This document shows, in pieces, positions 16,138-23,110 of a stretch of 46,082 nucleotides of DNA; position 1 is the first letter of the stretch; each line of letters opens with the position of its first letter. The DNA is from Candidatus Thalassarchaeum sp. (GTDB taxonomy: Archaea; Thermoplasmatota; Poseidoniia; Poseidoniales; Thalassarchaeaceae): contig JASMMD010000007.1 of NCBI GenBank assembly GCA_030748335.1, forward strand, positions 1 through 46,082, written 5' to 3'. Both the position numbers and the translations under genes were made by a program. The notes beneath the pieces are model-generated. The model made no database searches and was not told the DNA's origin. It saw only the letters and a program-made list of their open reading frames with translations.

Positions 16138-16848
16138 TCAAGACATCTTGTCGAGGTGCTTAGTGGTGGATTCCTGATCCAGTTTGTGGTAGCCGTCCGA
16201 GGTCACCACAGCAATCTCGACAGTGTCGGTGTTTAGATCGTCCTCCAACGAATCTCTCAACGCCTCTAGACCAAGTTTGATGGCTGCATTCAGCGTCATG
16301 TTTTGCTTCCAACTGCCCTCGAAGTAGTCAATCACCGCAGAACGGCCTCTTCCAATGGCCCCTGCCTGGTACGACTGGTACGCCCCGGAAGGGTCGGTTT
16401 CGTACAGGTGAATCCCTTCGTCATCGATTCCGGCTATCAGGAGAGCGGTGCCAAACGGACGAGCGCCACCGTACTGGGTGAATGACTGCTTGTGGTCGCA
16501 CATCTTCTTCACCAGAGAGGTCACCGATATCGAGTCCCCGTAGGTCATCCTGTTTATCTGACACTGGACTCGGGCACGATCCACAAGTTGCCTAGCGTCG
16601 GCGACAAGTCCTGAAGTTGTGATGCCGATGTGATCGTCGATCTGGTACATCTTCTCAATTGAGTCAGCGATGACCAACTTGCTGGATATTCTCTTGTCCA
16701 CGATTAGGATGACTCCGTCACGGAACTTCAGACCCACTGTGGTGGTTCCCCTCTTGACTGATTCACGGGCGTATTCTACCTGATACAGCCTGCCGTCGGG
16801 AGAGAAGGTGGAGACACCGTGGTCGTATCCGCGTCCGCTTGGCTGCAT
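16138..16848 (-). CDS. psmA: Proteasome alpha subunit
   Basis: Seven alpha subunits form each outer ring of the 20S proteasome and gate substrate entry. The 236 residues begin with the gate and the family's signature GYDHGVSTFSPDGRLYQVEYA. RGTTTVGLKF, GITTSGLVADARQLV and TQYGGARPFGTALL follow. The start at 16848 is chosen because it gives the standard N-terminus and a TATA-like TTCATAAGA lies 32 bases upstream. The frame extends to 16986, but that would run into dph6. It is the first gene of the superoperon. The beta subunit is not in the window. Confidence 0.97.
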   Translation of the reverse strand: MQPSGRGYDHGVSTFSPDGRLYQVEYARESVKRGTTTVGLKFRDGVILIVDKRISSKLVIADSIEKMYQIDDHIGITTSGLVADARQLVDRARVQCQINRMTYGDSISVTSLVKKMCDHKQSFTQYGGARPFGTALLIAGIDDEGIHLYETDPSGAYQSYQAGAIGRGRSAVIDYFEGSWKQNMTLNAAIKLGLEALRDSLEDDLNTDTVEIAVVTSDGYHKLDQESTTKHLDKMS

Positions 16849-16875
16849 GGTCAACGACACCAAGCCATGACGGAG

Positions 16876-16884
16876 TCTTATGAA
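16876..16884 (-). promoter_or_regulatory. TATA box for psmA superoperon
   Basis: TTCATAAGA on the minus strand is centred 32 bases before the psmA ATG and would drive the nine-gene run down to 11432. It sits in the 98-base divergent gap shared with dph6. Confidence 0.45.
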
Positions 16885-16946
16885 TCTTGGTCGTTGGGAG
16901 TCTTGCGCATCGCGGCATTCTTCATGGTGAGACCATACGCAGGAGT

Positions 16947-17702
16947 ATGCGGGTAGCCGTCCTAGCATCTGCTGGCAAGGACTCAACGTACGCCGCTTGG
17001 TGGGCTACCATGAGGGGGTGGCAGATTGAATGTCTAGTGACAGTCCGAGTGCTCGGGGACGATTCCATGATGTACCAACTGAATGGCACTGCCCTAGCAG
17101 GCCTCCAAGCCGCTTCAATGGGCGTGCCATGGCTACCAGTGCTGAGCGAGGGAGAGGAGGAGTCGGAGGTACTGGAGCTCGAGGAGGCGCTACTGGGACA
17201 AAGTGACGTGCGCACTGCATTCCTCAAATCTTGGCCGGAACATTGGGACGAGCCTGACGAACTCGAGATTCTGGTGGACTGTCCCGAGGTGGATGCGCTG
17301 GTTGTGGGCGCCCTTCGATCAGACTACCAGAGGACTAGGATAGATAGGATGTGCGAGCGAATCGGCATTATCTCATACAGCCCACTGTGGCACCATCCTC
17401 CTGATGGACACATGCGAGCCCTAGTAGAACACGGGTTCGATGCTCGCATCGCATCGGTGTCATCCGAAGGATTGGGCGAGGAATGGCTAGGAAGGCGCAT
17501 AGACCACGAGTCGTTGGATGCTCTTGAATCGCTGGCGAGTAAACACAGGTTCAACCTAGACGGTGAAGGAGGCGAATTCGAGACTGTAGTACTCTTTGCG
17601 CCGCACATGAGTGCACCTATAGAATGCGATGCTGAGAGCCTGTGGCATGGCTCCAGAGGGGTTTGGAATGTGGAATTCGCCTGCTTAGGACCCTTGCGCT
17701 AG
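16947..17702 (+). CDS. dph6: Diphthine--ammonia ligase (Dph6)
   Basis: Dph6 performs the last step of diphthamide synthesis, amidating diphthine on EF-2 with ATP and ammonium. The 251 residues start with the PP-loop MRVAVLASAGKDSTYA (residues 8-13 SAGKDS; most relatives have SGGKDS). QLNGTALAGLQAASMGVP, VVGALRSDYQRTRIDRMCERIGI and the terminal GEGGEFETVVLFAPH motif follow. The ATG at 16947 follows GCAGGAGT directly and gives the usual N-terminus. A frame start at 16887 would overlap the psmA promoter. Its substrate EF-2 is encoded at 5.3-7.5 kb. Forty-two bases separate it from purB. Confidence 0.93.
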   Translation: MRVAVLASAGKDSTYAAWWATMRGWQIECLVTVRVLGDDSMMYQLNGTALAGLQAASMGVPWLPVLSEGEEESEVLELEEALLGQSDVRTAFLKSWPEHWDEPDELEILVDCPEVDALVVGALRSDYQRTRIDRMCERIGIISYSPLWHHPPDGHMRALVEHGFDARIASVSSEGLGEEWLGRRIDHESLDALESLASKHRFNLDGEGGEFETVVLFAPHMSAPIECDAESLWHGSRGVWNVEFACLGPLR

Positions 17703-17744
17703 CCTCAAACAGGGGTCTAGGGTCGGCTGCTCACGGGGAAGGCC

Positions 17745-19094
17745 GTGTCAGTATCGCCATTGGACTATCGATACGGTCGTGAAGAGGCCAAGCACATCTG
17801 GTCCAGAGAGGGCCGTCACGCCCGACAGCTGGAGGTCGAGCGGGCCTTGGTATGGGCCCACTGCCAGCTCGGACGAGTGAGTGTCGAAGACTACGATGCC
17901 ATAGCAGACATCGCCGACCCCGGAATCGTCACGGCAGACAGGGTCGACGAAATTGAGGCTGAGACGAAGCATGACATCATGGCACTGACCAAGGCTATGG
18001 CAGAGACGGCAGGCGAAGCTGGGTGGTGCATTCACCTAGGAGCAACTAGCAATGACATAGTGGATTCAGCCGTAGCTATCCAAATCAAGGACAGTATCGC
18101 ATTGCAGCAGGAGTCTCTCGAGAAGGTCATCCGCACCATGTGCGAGATGGCGGAGCGGGACAGAGACACTGTAATGCTCGGCAGGACGCATGGGCAGGCC
18201 GCAGTTCCAATCACGTTTGGCCTGAAGGTGGCGGTTTGGGTCGATGAGTTCGCAAGGCACCTAGAGAGGCTCGGTGAACTTACTCCGCGTGCCACCACGG
18301 GGAAGTTCCTAGGGGCTGTCGGAACCGGCGCTGCACAGGGCGAAAATGCATTCGAGTTGCAGAGCCTGATTATGGGAGAGTTGGGGCTTGCAACTCCCGT
18401 AGCAACCACGCAAGTGGTCGGTCGGGACCGTTACATCGAATGGGTAGGGTGGATGGCGAATGTCGCCACAAGCGTAGAGAAGGTACTCCAAGAGGTCAGG
18501 AACCTACAGAGAAGCGAGATCTCGGAAGTAGCAGAGGCCTTCGACGCGGACAAGCAGGTAGGATCCTCCACAATGGCCCACAAGCGCAACCCCATCACCG
18601 CTGAGAATGCTTGCGGATTGGCCAGGATTGTGCGTTCCATGATTATCCCGTCATACGAGAACGCCCTGCTGTGGCACGAGAGGGATCTCGCCAACTCGTC
18701 CGCGGAGAGGTTCACCCTTTCACATTCTATGATTCTGCTCGACGACATCCTCGACAAGACCGATAGAGTGCTGTCGAACCTAGTCATAGACGCGAACAGG
18801 ATGCGTGAAAACATAGATGCACAAAGGGGGCTCGTCATGGCGGAGAGGGTGATGCTAGCCCTAGTCGACAAAGGAGTGCCTAGGGACGAGGCGCACGAGA
18901 TGCTGAGGGCGGCGTCAATGGAGGCGCTTTCAAGTGGCGATACGCTTGAGGAGGTCTGCTCGAGGGACGGAGCGATTTCTGAGGTATTTGACTCAACTGA
19001 GCTCGCGGAGCAGTTTCTACCGGAGAATCACCTTGGCCACAGCGGACGAATCGTCGATGAGGCGGTAACCAGAGCACGCGAAATGCTTGGCTAG
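17745..19094 (+). CDS. purB: Adenylosuccinate lyase
   Basis: PurB cleaves SAICAR and adenylosuccinate, releasing fumarate, in purine synthesis. The 449 residues belong to the fumarase/aspartase superfamily. They show HLGATSNDIVDSA, MLGRTHGQAAVP with the general-acid His, and the flexible signature loop GSSTMAHKRNP with the catalytic Ser. KRNPITAENACGLARI is also typical. The start is GTG at 17745, and the reading MSVSPLDYRYG fits the PurB opening (S.l..RY). A GGGGAAGG tract lies close upstream. The stop overlaps the end of a small convergent gene by four bases. Confidence 0.96.
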   Translation: MSVSPLDYRYGREEAKHIWSREGRHARQLEVERALVWAHCQLGRVSVEDYDAIADIADPGIVTADRVDEIEAETKHDIMALTKAMAETAGEAGWCIHLGATSNDIVDSAVAIQIKDSIALQQESLEKVIRTMCEMAERDRDTVMLGRTHGQAAVPITFGLKVAVWVDEFARHLERLGELTPRATTGKFLGAVGTGAAQGENAFELQSLIMGELGLATPVATTQVVGRDRYIEWVGWMANVATSVEKVLQEVRNLQRSEISEVAEAFDADKQVGSSTMAHKRNPITAENACGLARIVRSMIIPSYENALLWHERDLANSSAERFTLSHSMILLDDILDKTDRVLSNLVIDANRMRENIDAQRGLVMAERVMLALVDKGVPRDEAHEMLRAASMEALSSGDTLEEVCSRDGAISEVFDSTELAEQFLPENHLGHSGRIVDEAVTRAREMLG

Positions 19095-19321
19095 AGTGCC
19101 ATTAGGAGCAGCAGGAAGAGTCCTGTCAGAGTTGCGAATACGCCGAGCAGCATCACCATCGCATGAGGACCGTACTGGTTAGTGTCATTGAGCGCCACGT
19201 CGACGAACCCTCGACCGGTTATGGCGGCCATCATCCCGTCATCGGACTCTTCAAACTCGGGTGGCGGTCGCCGGGGAATCCTCTCGGCCGTCTGTGTCAC
19301 GGCTGCGCGTCGCTGAGTCAT
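19091..19321 (-). CDS. Small tail-anchored membrane protein (unknown)
   Basis: The protein has 76 residues. The first 45 or so are hydrophilic and include a PRRPPPEFEESDD stretch. The last 24 form a single hydrophobic helix, ending directly at the stop, so it would be tail-anchored with the N-terminus in the cytoplasm. I do not recognise it, and it lacks the Sec61-beta pattern. It lies at the end of the gmhA-gmhB-tiaS run after another one-helix protein. The overlap with purB is only four bases, in the style of real genes here. Confidence 0.55.
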   Translation of the reverse strand: MTQRRAAVTQTAERIPRRPPPEFEESDDGMMAAITGRGFVDVALNDTNQYGPHAMVMLLGVFATLTGLFLLLLMAL

Positions 19322-19362
19322 TGTATAGCATTCTCGCTGAAAACAGGGGCAATAGGCACCAT

Positions 19363-19581
19363 TTACTCATCCATATTCGTGCCGTGTTCTCTAAGCAGGC
19401 CGTCCAGCTCCTCGAGTGCTTGCTCGTCGGCGGTCATCAGCCCATCCGGATCTCTTGCTGATCCTGAATATTCGGATTCGTGCTCAGCACTTCCCTTCAG
19501 GCGCATTCGGCGCAGCAACTCCCAAAGCAGCAGCACAGCGGACACAGAGAGCACTATTGCGATGATTTCAGAGGATTGCAT
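19363..19581 (-). CDS. Small N-anchored membrane protein (unknown)
   Basis: This 72-residue protein has one N-terminal membrane helix (SSEIIAIVLSVSAVLLLWELL), then a basic RRMRLKG border and an acidic tail of about 40 residues. It would be anchored with the tail in the cytoplasm by the positive-inside rule. The ATG at 19581 lies four bases after the tiaS stop and follows GAGGGC. A start ten codons earlier would overlap tiaS. No family is recognised. Its place between tiaS and another tiny membrane gene suggests a shared transcript. Confidence 0.55.
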   Translation of the reverse strand: MQSSEIIAIVLSVSAVLLLWELLRRMRLKGSAEHESEYSGSARDPDGLMTADEQALEELDGLLREHGTNMDE

Positions 19582-19585
19582 GCCC

Positions 19586-20848
19586 TCATGCCCCCGGGAG
19601 TCCCAGTTCAAGCGGCCGCGACAGGTGCCTGCGATTCGACGGAGTGGGTTCCGACCAGTTCGCCACAGTCTCGATATCGCTGACGTCTGCGTCCGTACTC
19701 ACCCACTCCCTGACGGCCTTGCTGCTACACTCACGGCACCTGAGTTGCTGTCCGGCCCCTCCACTGCGCATCGACTTTCCACAGCACTGAGGCCTGCCTG
19801 CGACCCTAGGAGTCGGATTAAGCAGTGAGAGGCGCTCAAGGTGAATGGCCCCATCCGGAGCGGTTAACCCCATCCAAGCTACTTGGTCACCGACTTGCAG
19901 CCTCCTGAGCAATCTGTTGACAGGCCCTCCCTCGGAGAATGCCACGAGGCTGGTCCTATTCCCATTTGATGCCACCGCCACGTTAGAATGCGCGCCCTTG
20001 GTCTCCTTCGGGCGGTTGATTACGGTACCATACGACACAGTGCCAAGATGGTCGTCCGAGAGTTGGTTTGTCCTGTGAACCGCCCAACTATTGGCCCTTT
20101 CCACATCGGTTCGCGCCTGCATCCAGCGATGAGCCTCGGACACGCTCTCCGAAGTCGCCCCCCTGATGCCGTACAGCACTGGGCACGGGGTCCTAGGGGC
20201 GATCAGTCCACGACCCGCTGTTGGATCCCTGTTCACGAAGGTCATCGGGTTGCTCCGCTCCATCAGCCTGACTGACTCGGACGTGATTTGCCTAGGAAGC
20301 CCGATCATCCCCGGCTCTCTCCAAGCAATCAACTCCCATGTCGAGTTCTGGTTAGGAACCCAAGCCATAGCAGCGCTAGCACCTACCACTCCCCACAGCC
20401 GCTCACCTGACAGCACCCAGCACCCCTCGGCGCGTACCTGCTCCAGACGGGGTTCCAGATCCACATGACCCGAAACGGTTTCCCAGTACCACTCCTCGGG
20501 CACAGGCCCCTCAGAAACCACGAGGACGGGTGCTGCAGGCACCATTGAAGGAGGATGGTCGGAGACTTCGGCGAGCACTCCATCAAACCATTCCTGGCAT
20601 GACTGTCTGAATTCTCCGATTTGGCCTCCATCAATGGTTATCTGGGCGCTCAGAGCGCCGTTTCCGCGCGTTCTGCGTTCCGCGAAAGGCCACAGCCTGA
20701 CGAGTGTTCTCTCATTGACCTCGGAATCAGGGATTCGTTCGAGAAGTAGATTGATGAGATTGTCGAAGGTCGAGGTGGTGCATCCTGAGAGGGGGTGATC
20801 GGTGTCATCTAGTCCGATTCGCAGAACCAAAGAGCCCTCTAGGCTCAA
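19586..20848 (-). CDS. tiaS: tRNA(Ile2) 2-agmatinylcytidine synthetase TiaS
   Basis: TiaS replaces the C2 oxygen of C34 in tRNA-Ile2 with agmatine, so that the CAU anticodon reads AUA. The 420 residues open with the hallmark LRIGLDDTDHPLSGCTT (GLDDTD at 12-17). FVNRDPTAGRGLIAPRTPCPVLYGIRG is the central catalytic region, then an OB-fold-like part follows (VGDQVAWMGLTAPDG). A C-terminal zinc ribbon has CC...CREC (about 366-386). The start is TTG at 20848, overlapping the gmhB stop as TTGA. The gene is therefore translationally coupled to a sugar-phosphatase gene, an odd partner for a tRNA enzyme. Confidence 0.95.
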   Translation of the reverse strand: MSLEGSLVLRIGLDDTDHPLSGCTTSTFDNLINLLLERIPDSEVNERTLVRLWPFAERRTRGNGALSAQITIDGGQIGEFRQSCQEWFDGVLAEVSDHPPSMVPAAPVLVVSEGPVPEEWYWETVSGHVDLEPRLEQVRAEGCWVLSGERLWGVVGASAAMAWVPNQNSTWELIAWREPGMIGLPRQITSESVRLMERSNPMTFVNRDPTAGRGLIAPRTPCPVLYGIRGATSESVSEAHRWMQARTDVERANSWAVHRTNQLSDDHLGTVSYGTVINRPKETKGAHSNVAVASNGNRTSLVAFSEGGPVNRLLRRLQVGDQVAWMGLTAPDGAIHLERLSLLNPTPRVAGRPQCCGKSMRSGGAGQQLRCRECSSKAVREWVSTDADVSDIETVANWSEPTPSNRRHLSRPLELGLPGA

Positions 20849-21486
20849 TCCGAGCCCCCCAGTATTTCACCCATCACTTCCGAGATTCCCCTGTTCGAGT
20901 CGCACAATACCCCCCTGACGCCGAATCGTACCGCAGCGGACATGTCTACGCCCCTGTCTCCCACCATTATCGATGCGCTCTCGTCCGGTCTGTCGGTCCA
21001 TTCATCGCCGAACTGAATAATCTGCCCGTCCATTGAGGGATCTAACGAGGCCGCGTCCATCAGCTGTCTACCTGCTTCAAGCATGCCGGGGAACGGCTTG
21101 CGCGCCCATGCCCCCTCCCAAGGAGCATAGGGGCTGTGCAGAACTAGGTCCAGATGTGCATCCGAGTCGCTCTGCAGGAGTAACTGGCGCATCCTGTCAT
21201 GAATCATCGAAAGATTGCTGCTGGTCCAAAGCCCTCTGTTGATGGGAGATTGGTTCGTGACCACGCAGATCCTGTATCCGGCCCTCCTCAGGTCACCAAC
21301 GCACTTGGCCGAGTTATGCAGTAACACAACCTCGTCCACGCTATTTACGTAGTTCTCCGAGCCTTCTATGATGACACCGTCGCGGTCGAGATATGCTATG
21401 CGACCATCCCAACGGGCACCTCCCGGGAGACTGGGCAGATGCAGTGGTGCAGACAATTCAACATCGTCGCGGCAGGGGGTAAGCAC
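20845..21486 (-). CDS. gmhB: D-glycero-manno-heptose bisphosphate phosphatase-like HAD enzyme
   Basis: GmhB removes a phosphate from heptose 1,7-bisphosphate on the way to a nucleotide-activated heptose. The 213 residues have the HAD motifs: YLDRDGV with nucleophile Asp34 and Asp36 (motif I), VVTNQSPINRG (motif II), ARKPFPGML with the motif III Lys, and MVGDRGVDMSAA (motif IV). The histidinol-phosphatase/GmhB branch fits the VTNQS loop. The start is GTG at 21484-21486, four bases after the gmhA stop. With gmhA upstream a heptose pathway is plausible, but the kinase/nucleotidyltransferase is not here. Confidence 0.85.
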   Translation of the reverse strand: MLTPCRDDVELSAPLHLPSLPGGARWDGRIAYLDRDGVIIEGSENYVNSVDEVVLLHNSAKCVGDLRRAGYRICVVTNQSPINRGLWTSSNLSMIHDRMRQLLLQSDSDAHLDLVLHSPYAPWEGAWARKPFPGMLEAGRQLMDAASLDPSMDGQIIQFGDEWTDRPDESASIMVGDRGVDMSAAVRFGVRGVLCDSNRGISEVMGEILGGSD

Positions 21487-21490
21487 GGCA

Positions 21491-22066
21491 TCACAACCCG
21501 TTGTGAGCCTTCACGGCCTCCTTGATGATGTGATTGATTACCAGTTGCATATCCTCTATCCGCTCCATTGAGGAGGTCGGTGCGACTAGGGCAAGGTCCG
21601 CAATCTGGGCGATCTCTCCACCTTCGGACCCACCCATGTTACCAGTGACGGCGACCGTGCGGCAGCCGCTCTCCTTGGCGCAGACGAGCCCGTTGGCCAC
21701 GTTGACAGAGTTCCCAGAGCCGCTGTATGCGACGACCAAGTCCCCCTCCCTCAAGAAGGTCGACAACTGGCCAACAAAGACATTCGAGTAATCGGTGTCA
21801 TTAGCCCATGCTGTCAGGGAGGCGGCGTTGTCAGTGTGTGCTAGGGTACGCAGTCCGAGCTCCTTCGACCAGTCCCCAGCGCTGTGCGAGGGCGTGGCGG
21901 CACTGCCTCCATTTCCGATGAAGTGTACGCTACCATCATTCACGCGAGTGCTCTCAACCATTGACCAGAACTCTCTCAGGGACTCCCTAGAGAGTCCGTC
22001 AAGCGCTTGCTTGAGGTCCGCAATGTAGGAATCTACGAACTCGTCGAACTCAAAGCCCAAGGACAT
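21491..22066 (-). CDS. gmhA: Sedoheptulose-7-phosphate isomerase-like SIS protein (GmhA)
   Basis: GmhA isomerises sedoheptulose 7-phosphate to D-glycero-manno-heptose 7-phosphate. The 191-residue SIS-domain protein has HFIGNGGSAATPSHSAGDWSKEL, VAYSGSGNSVNVANGLVCAKE and VTGNMGGSEGG, each in the order expected for GmhA/DiaA. ERIEDMQLVINHIIKEAV closes it with the metal-site-region His. The ATG at 22066 is preferred because a TATA-like GTAAATAGG is centred 29 bases upstream; longer in-frame starts (22090, 22129) overlap that box. It begins a minus-strand run gmhA-gmhB-tiaS. The product probably enters surface or lipid glycans. Confidence 0.88.
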   Translation of the reverse strand: MSLGFEFDEFVDSYIADLKQALDGLSRESLREFWSMVESTRVNDGSVHFIGNGGSAATPSHSAGDWSKELGLRTLAHTDNAASLTAWANDTDYSNVFVGQLSTFLREGDLVVAYSGSGNSVNVANGLVCAKESGCRTVAVTGNMGGSEGGEIAQIADLALVAPTSSMERIEDMQLVINHIIKEAVKAHNGL

Positions 22067-22090
22067 CCCCGTACCCGCCGGTGAGGGCAT

Positions 22091-22099
22091 CCTATTTAC
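22091..22099. promoter_or_regulatory. Shared symmetric TATA box between gmhA and artA
   Basis: CCTATTTAC (plus) reads GTAAATAGG (minus). Its centre at 22095 is 29 bases from the gmhA ATG (22066) and 29 bases from an in-frame artA ATG (22124). It could serve two leaderless divergent transcripts. The position is read directly; function is inferred. Confidence 0.45.
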
Positions 22100-22123
22100 G
22101 GGTTGATGGGTCGAAACAGGTCG

Positions 22124-23110
22124 ATGCAAGAGCCTCTGGGGACGCTAGTGGGGCTTCTGGCGGACTCTATTGGCATCGCTGATGTCAGCCTGAAACTACT
22201 CATCTGCGCCCTCGGGGCGATAGGTCTGGGAATAGGGTTTCATCTCAGAGAGAGGTGGTTCGCACCCTACTCGTCAGCGTTCGGCTGGGTATTACTGGGA
22301 CTGTTCCTGTACCTACAGTCGCCGCACTACGTCGAGATATCGGACCCTATCCTCGTCCTGATGACTGCATCCGCGCTCCCTGTGGGTATAGCGCTAGGTG
22401 TTTGGGAGGTGAGGAACTGGGAGGATATTCCCGAGGCACTGGTATGGTTCAGAGGGTGTGTCGTGTGGGCAGTCGTTCCCTACTACGTTGTGTACAGCAT
22501 TCCATTACTGAACATGGCAGTGGTTCACGCGACGGCGTGGAACACCGAGATCATGCTGGAGTTCGCAGGTCTAGGGGGCTACCAAATGGGGCCTATGATG
22601 GTGGACTTGTTGCATGGAGGAGCTGTTCCGGTGTCGGAGTGGCAAGGGAACCGATGGATTATGGCCGAGCCCCTGGGGGAGAACGGCTTCTTTGTCCCAC
22701 TGGAGCACTCTGATGGTACGGTCGTCAGTGTTAGCTTCATCCTCGCCTGCTCGGGGCTTCAGTCGATGATAGTGTTCGTAGGAGCGATAGTGGCACTCGG
22801 ACGCGTGGATTGGGGTCGTAGGCTGAGGGCCCTCATGATTGCGATTCCGACCATCCACGTCCTCAACGTGTTCAGGAACGCCGGCATAGTGTGGCTGACT
22901 GACAACTACACCGACTGGACATTTCTCGGTATGGGGATGTTCGAGTTCGCCCACAGTTACGCAGCGAAGTTCGCAAGTCTGTTCGCCATGTTCCTGATGG
23001 CGTTGGCTCTGTTCGACCTTTTACCCGAGTTACATGCCAACATCATGCGGATGCTCCGTCCAGTGATGAAATCACTGGGATTGGAGTCCACAGAACGGAG
23101 TTCAACGTGA
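22124..23110 (+). CDS. artA: Archaeosortase (ArtA type)
   Basis: Archaeosortases are integral membrane transpeptidases that remove PGF-CTERM tails and help attach surface proteins to lipid. The 328 residues carry many hydrophobic helices. The catalytic triad positions are recognisable: Cys209 in ILACSGLQSM, Arg251 in VLNVFRNAGI and His277 in FEFAHSYAAKF. ACSGLQS is close to the ACTGIQS of ArtA. In-frame starts exist at 22103 (TTG) and 22106. I prefer 22124 because of the TATA box at 22091-22099. A PGF-tailed protein is encoded at the right end of the window. Its last nine bases overlap the convergent helicase gene. Confidence 0.88.
   Translation: MQEPLGTLVGLLADSIGIADVSLKLLICALGAIGLGIGFHLRERWFAPYSSAFGWVLLGLFLYLQSPHYVEISDPILVLMTASALPVGIALGVWEVRNWEDIPEALVWFRGCVVWAVVPYYVVYSIPLLNMAVVHATAWNTEIMLEFAGLGGYQMGPMMVDLLHGGAVPVSEWQGNRWIMAEPLGENGFFVPLEHSDGTVVSVSFILACSGLQSMIVFVGAIVALGRVDWGRRLRALMIAIPTIHVLNVFRNAGIVWLTDNYTDWTFLGMGMFEFAHSYAAKFASLFAMFLMALALFDLLPELHANIMRMLRPVMKSLGLESTERSST

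Noticed and set aside
16849-16986. Extended proteasome alpha N-terminus
   Set aside because: The extra residues do not resemble the family and would overlap the dph6 start and the psmA TATA box.
19163-19828. 221-codon plus-strand frame across tiaS end and small membrane genes
   Set aside because: Ser/Arg-rich and antisense to tiaS. The two short minus-strand frames there have membrane helices and operon spacing.
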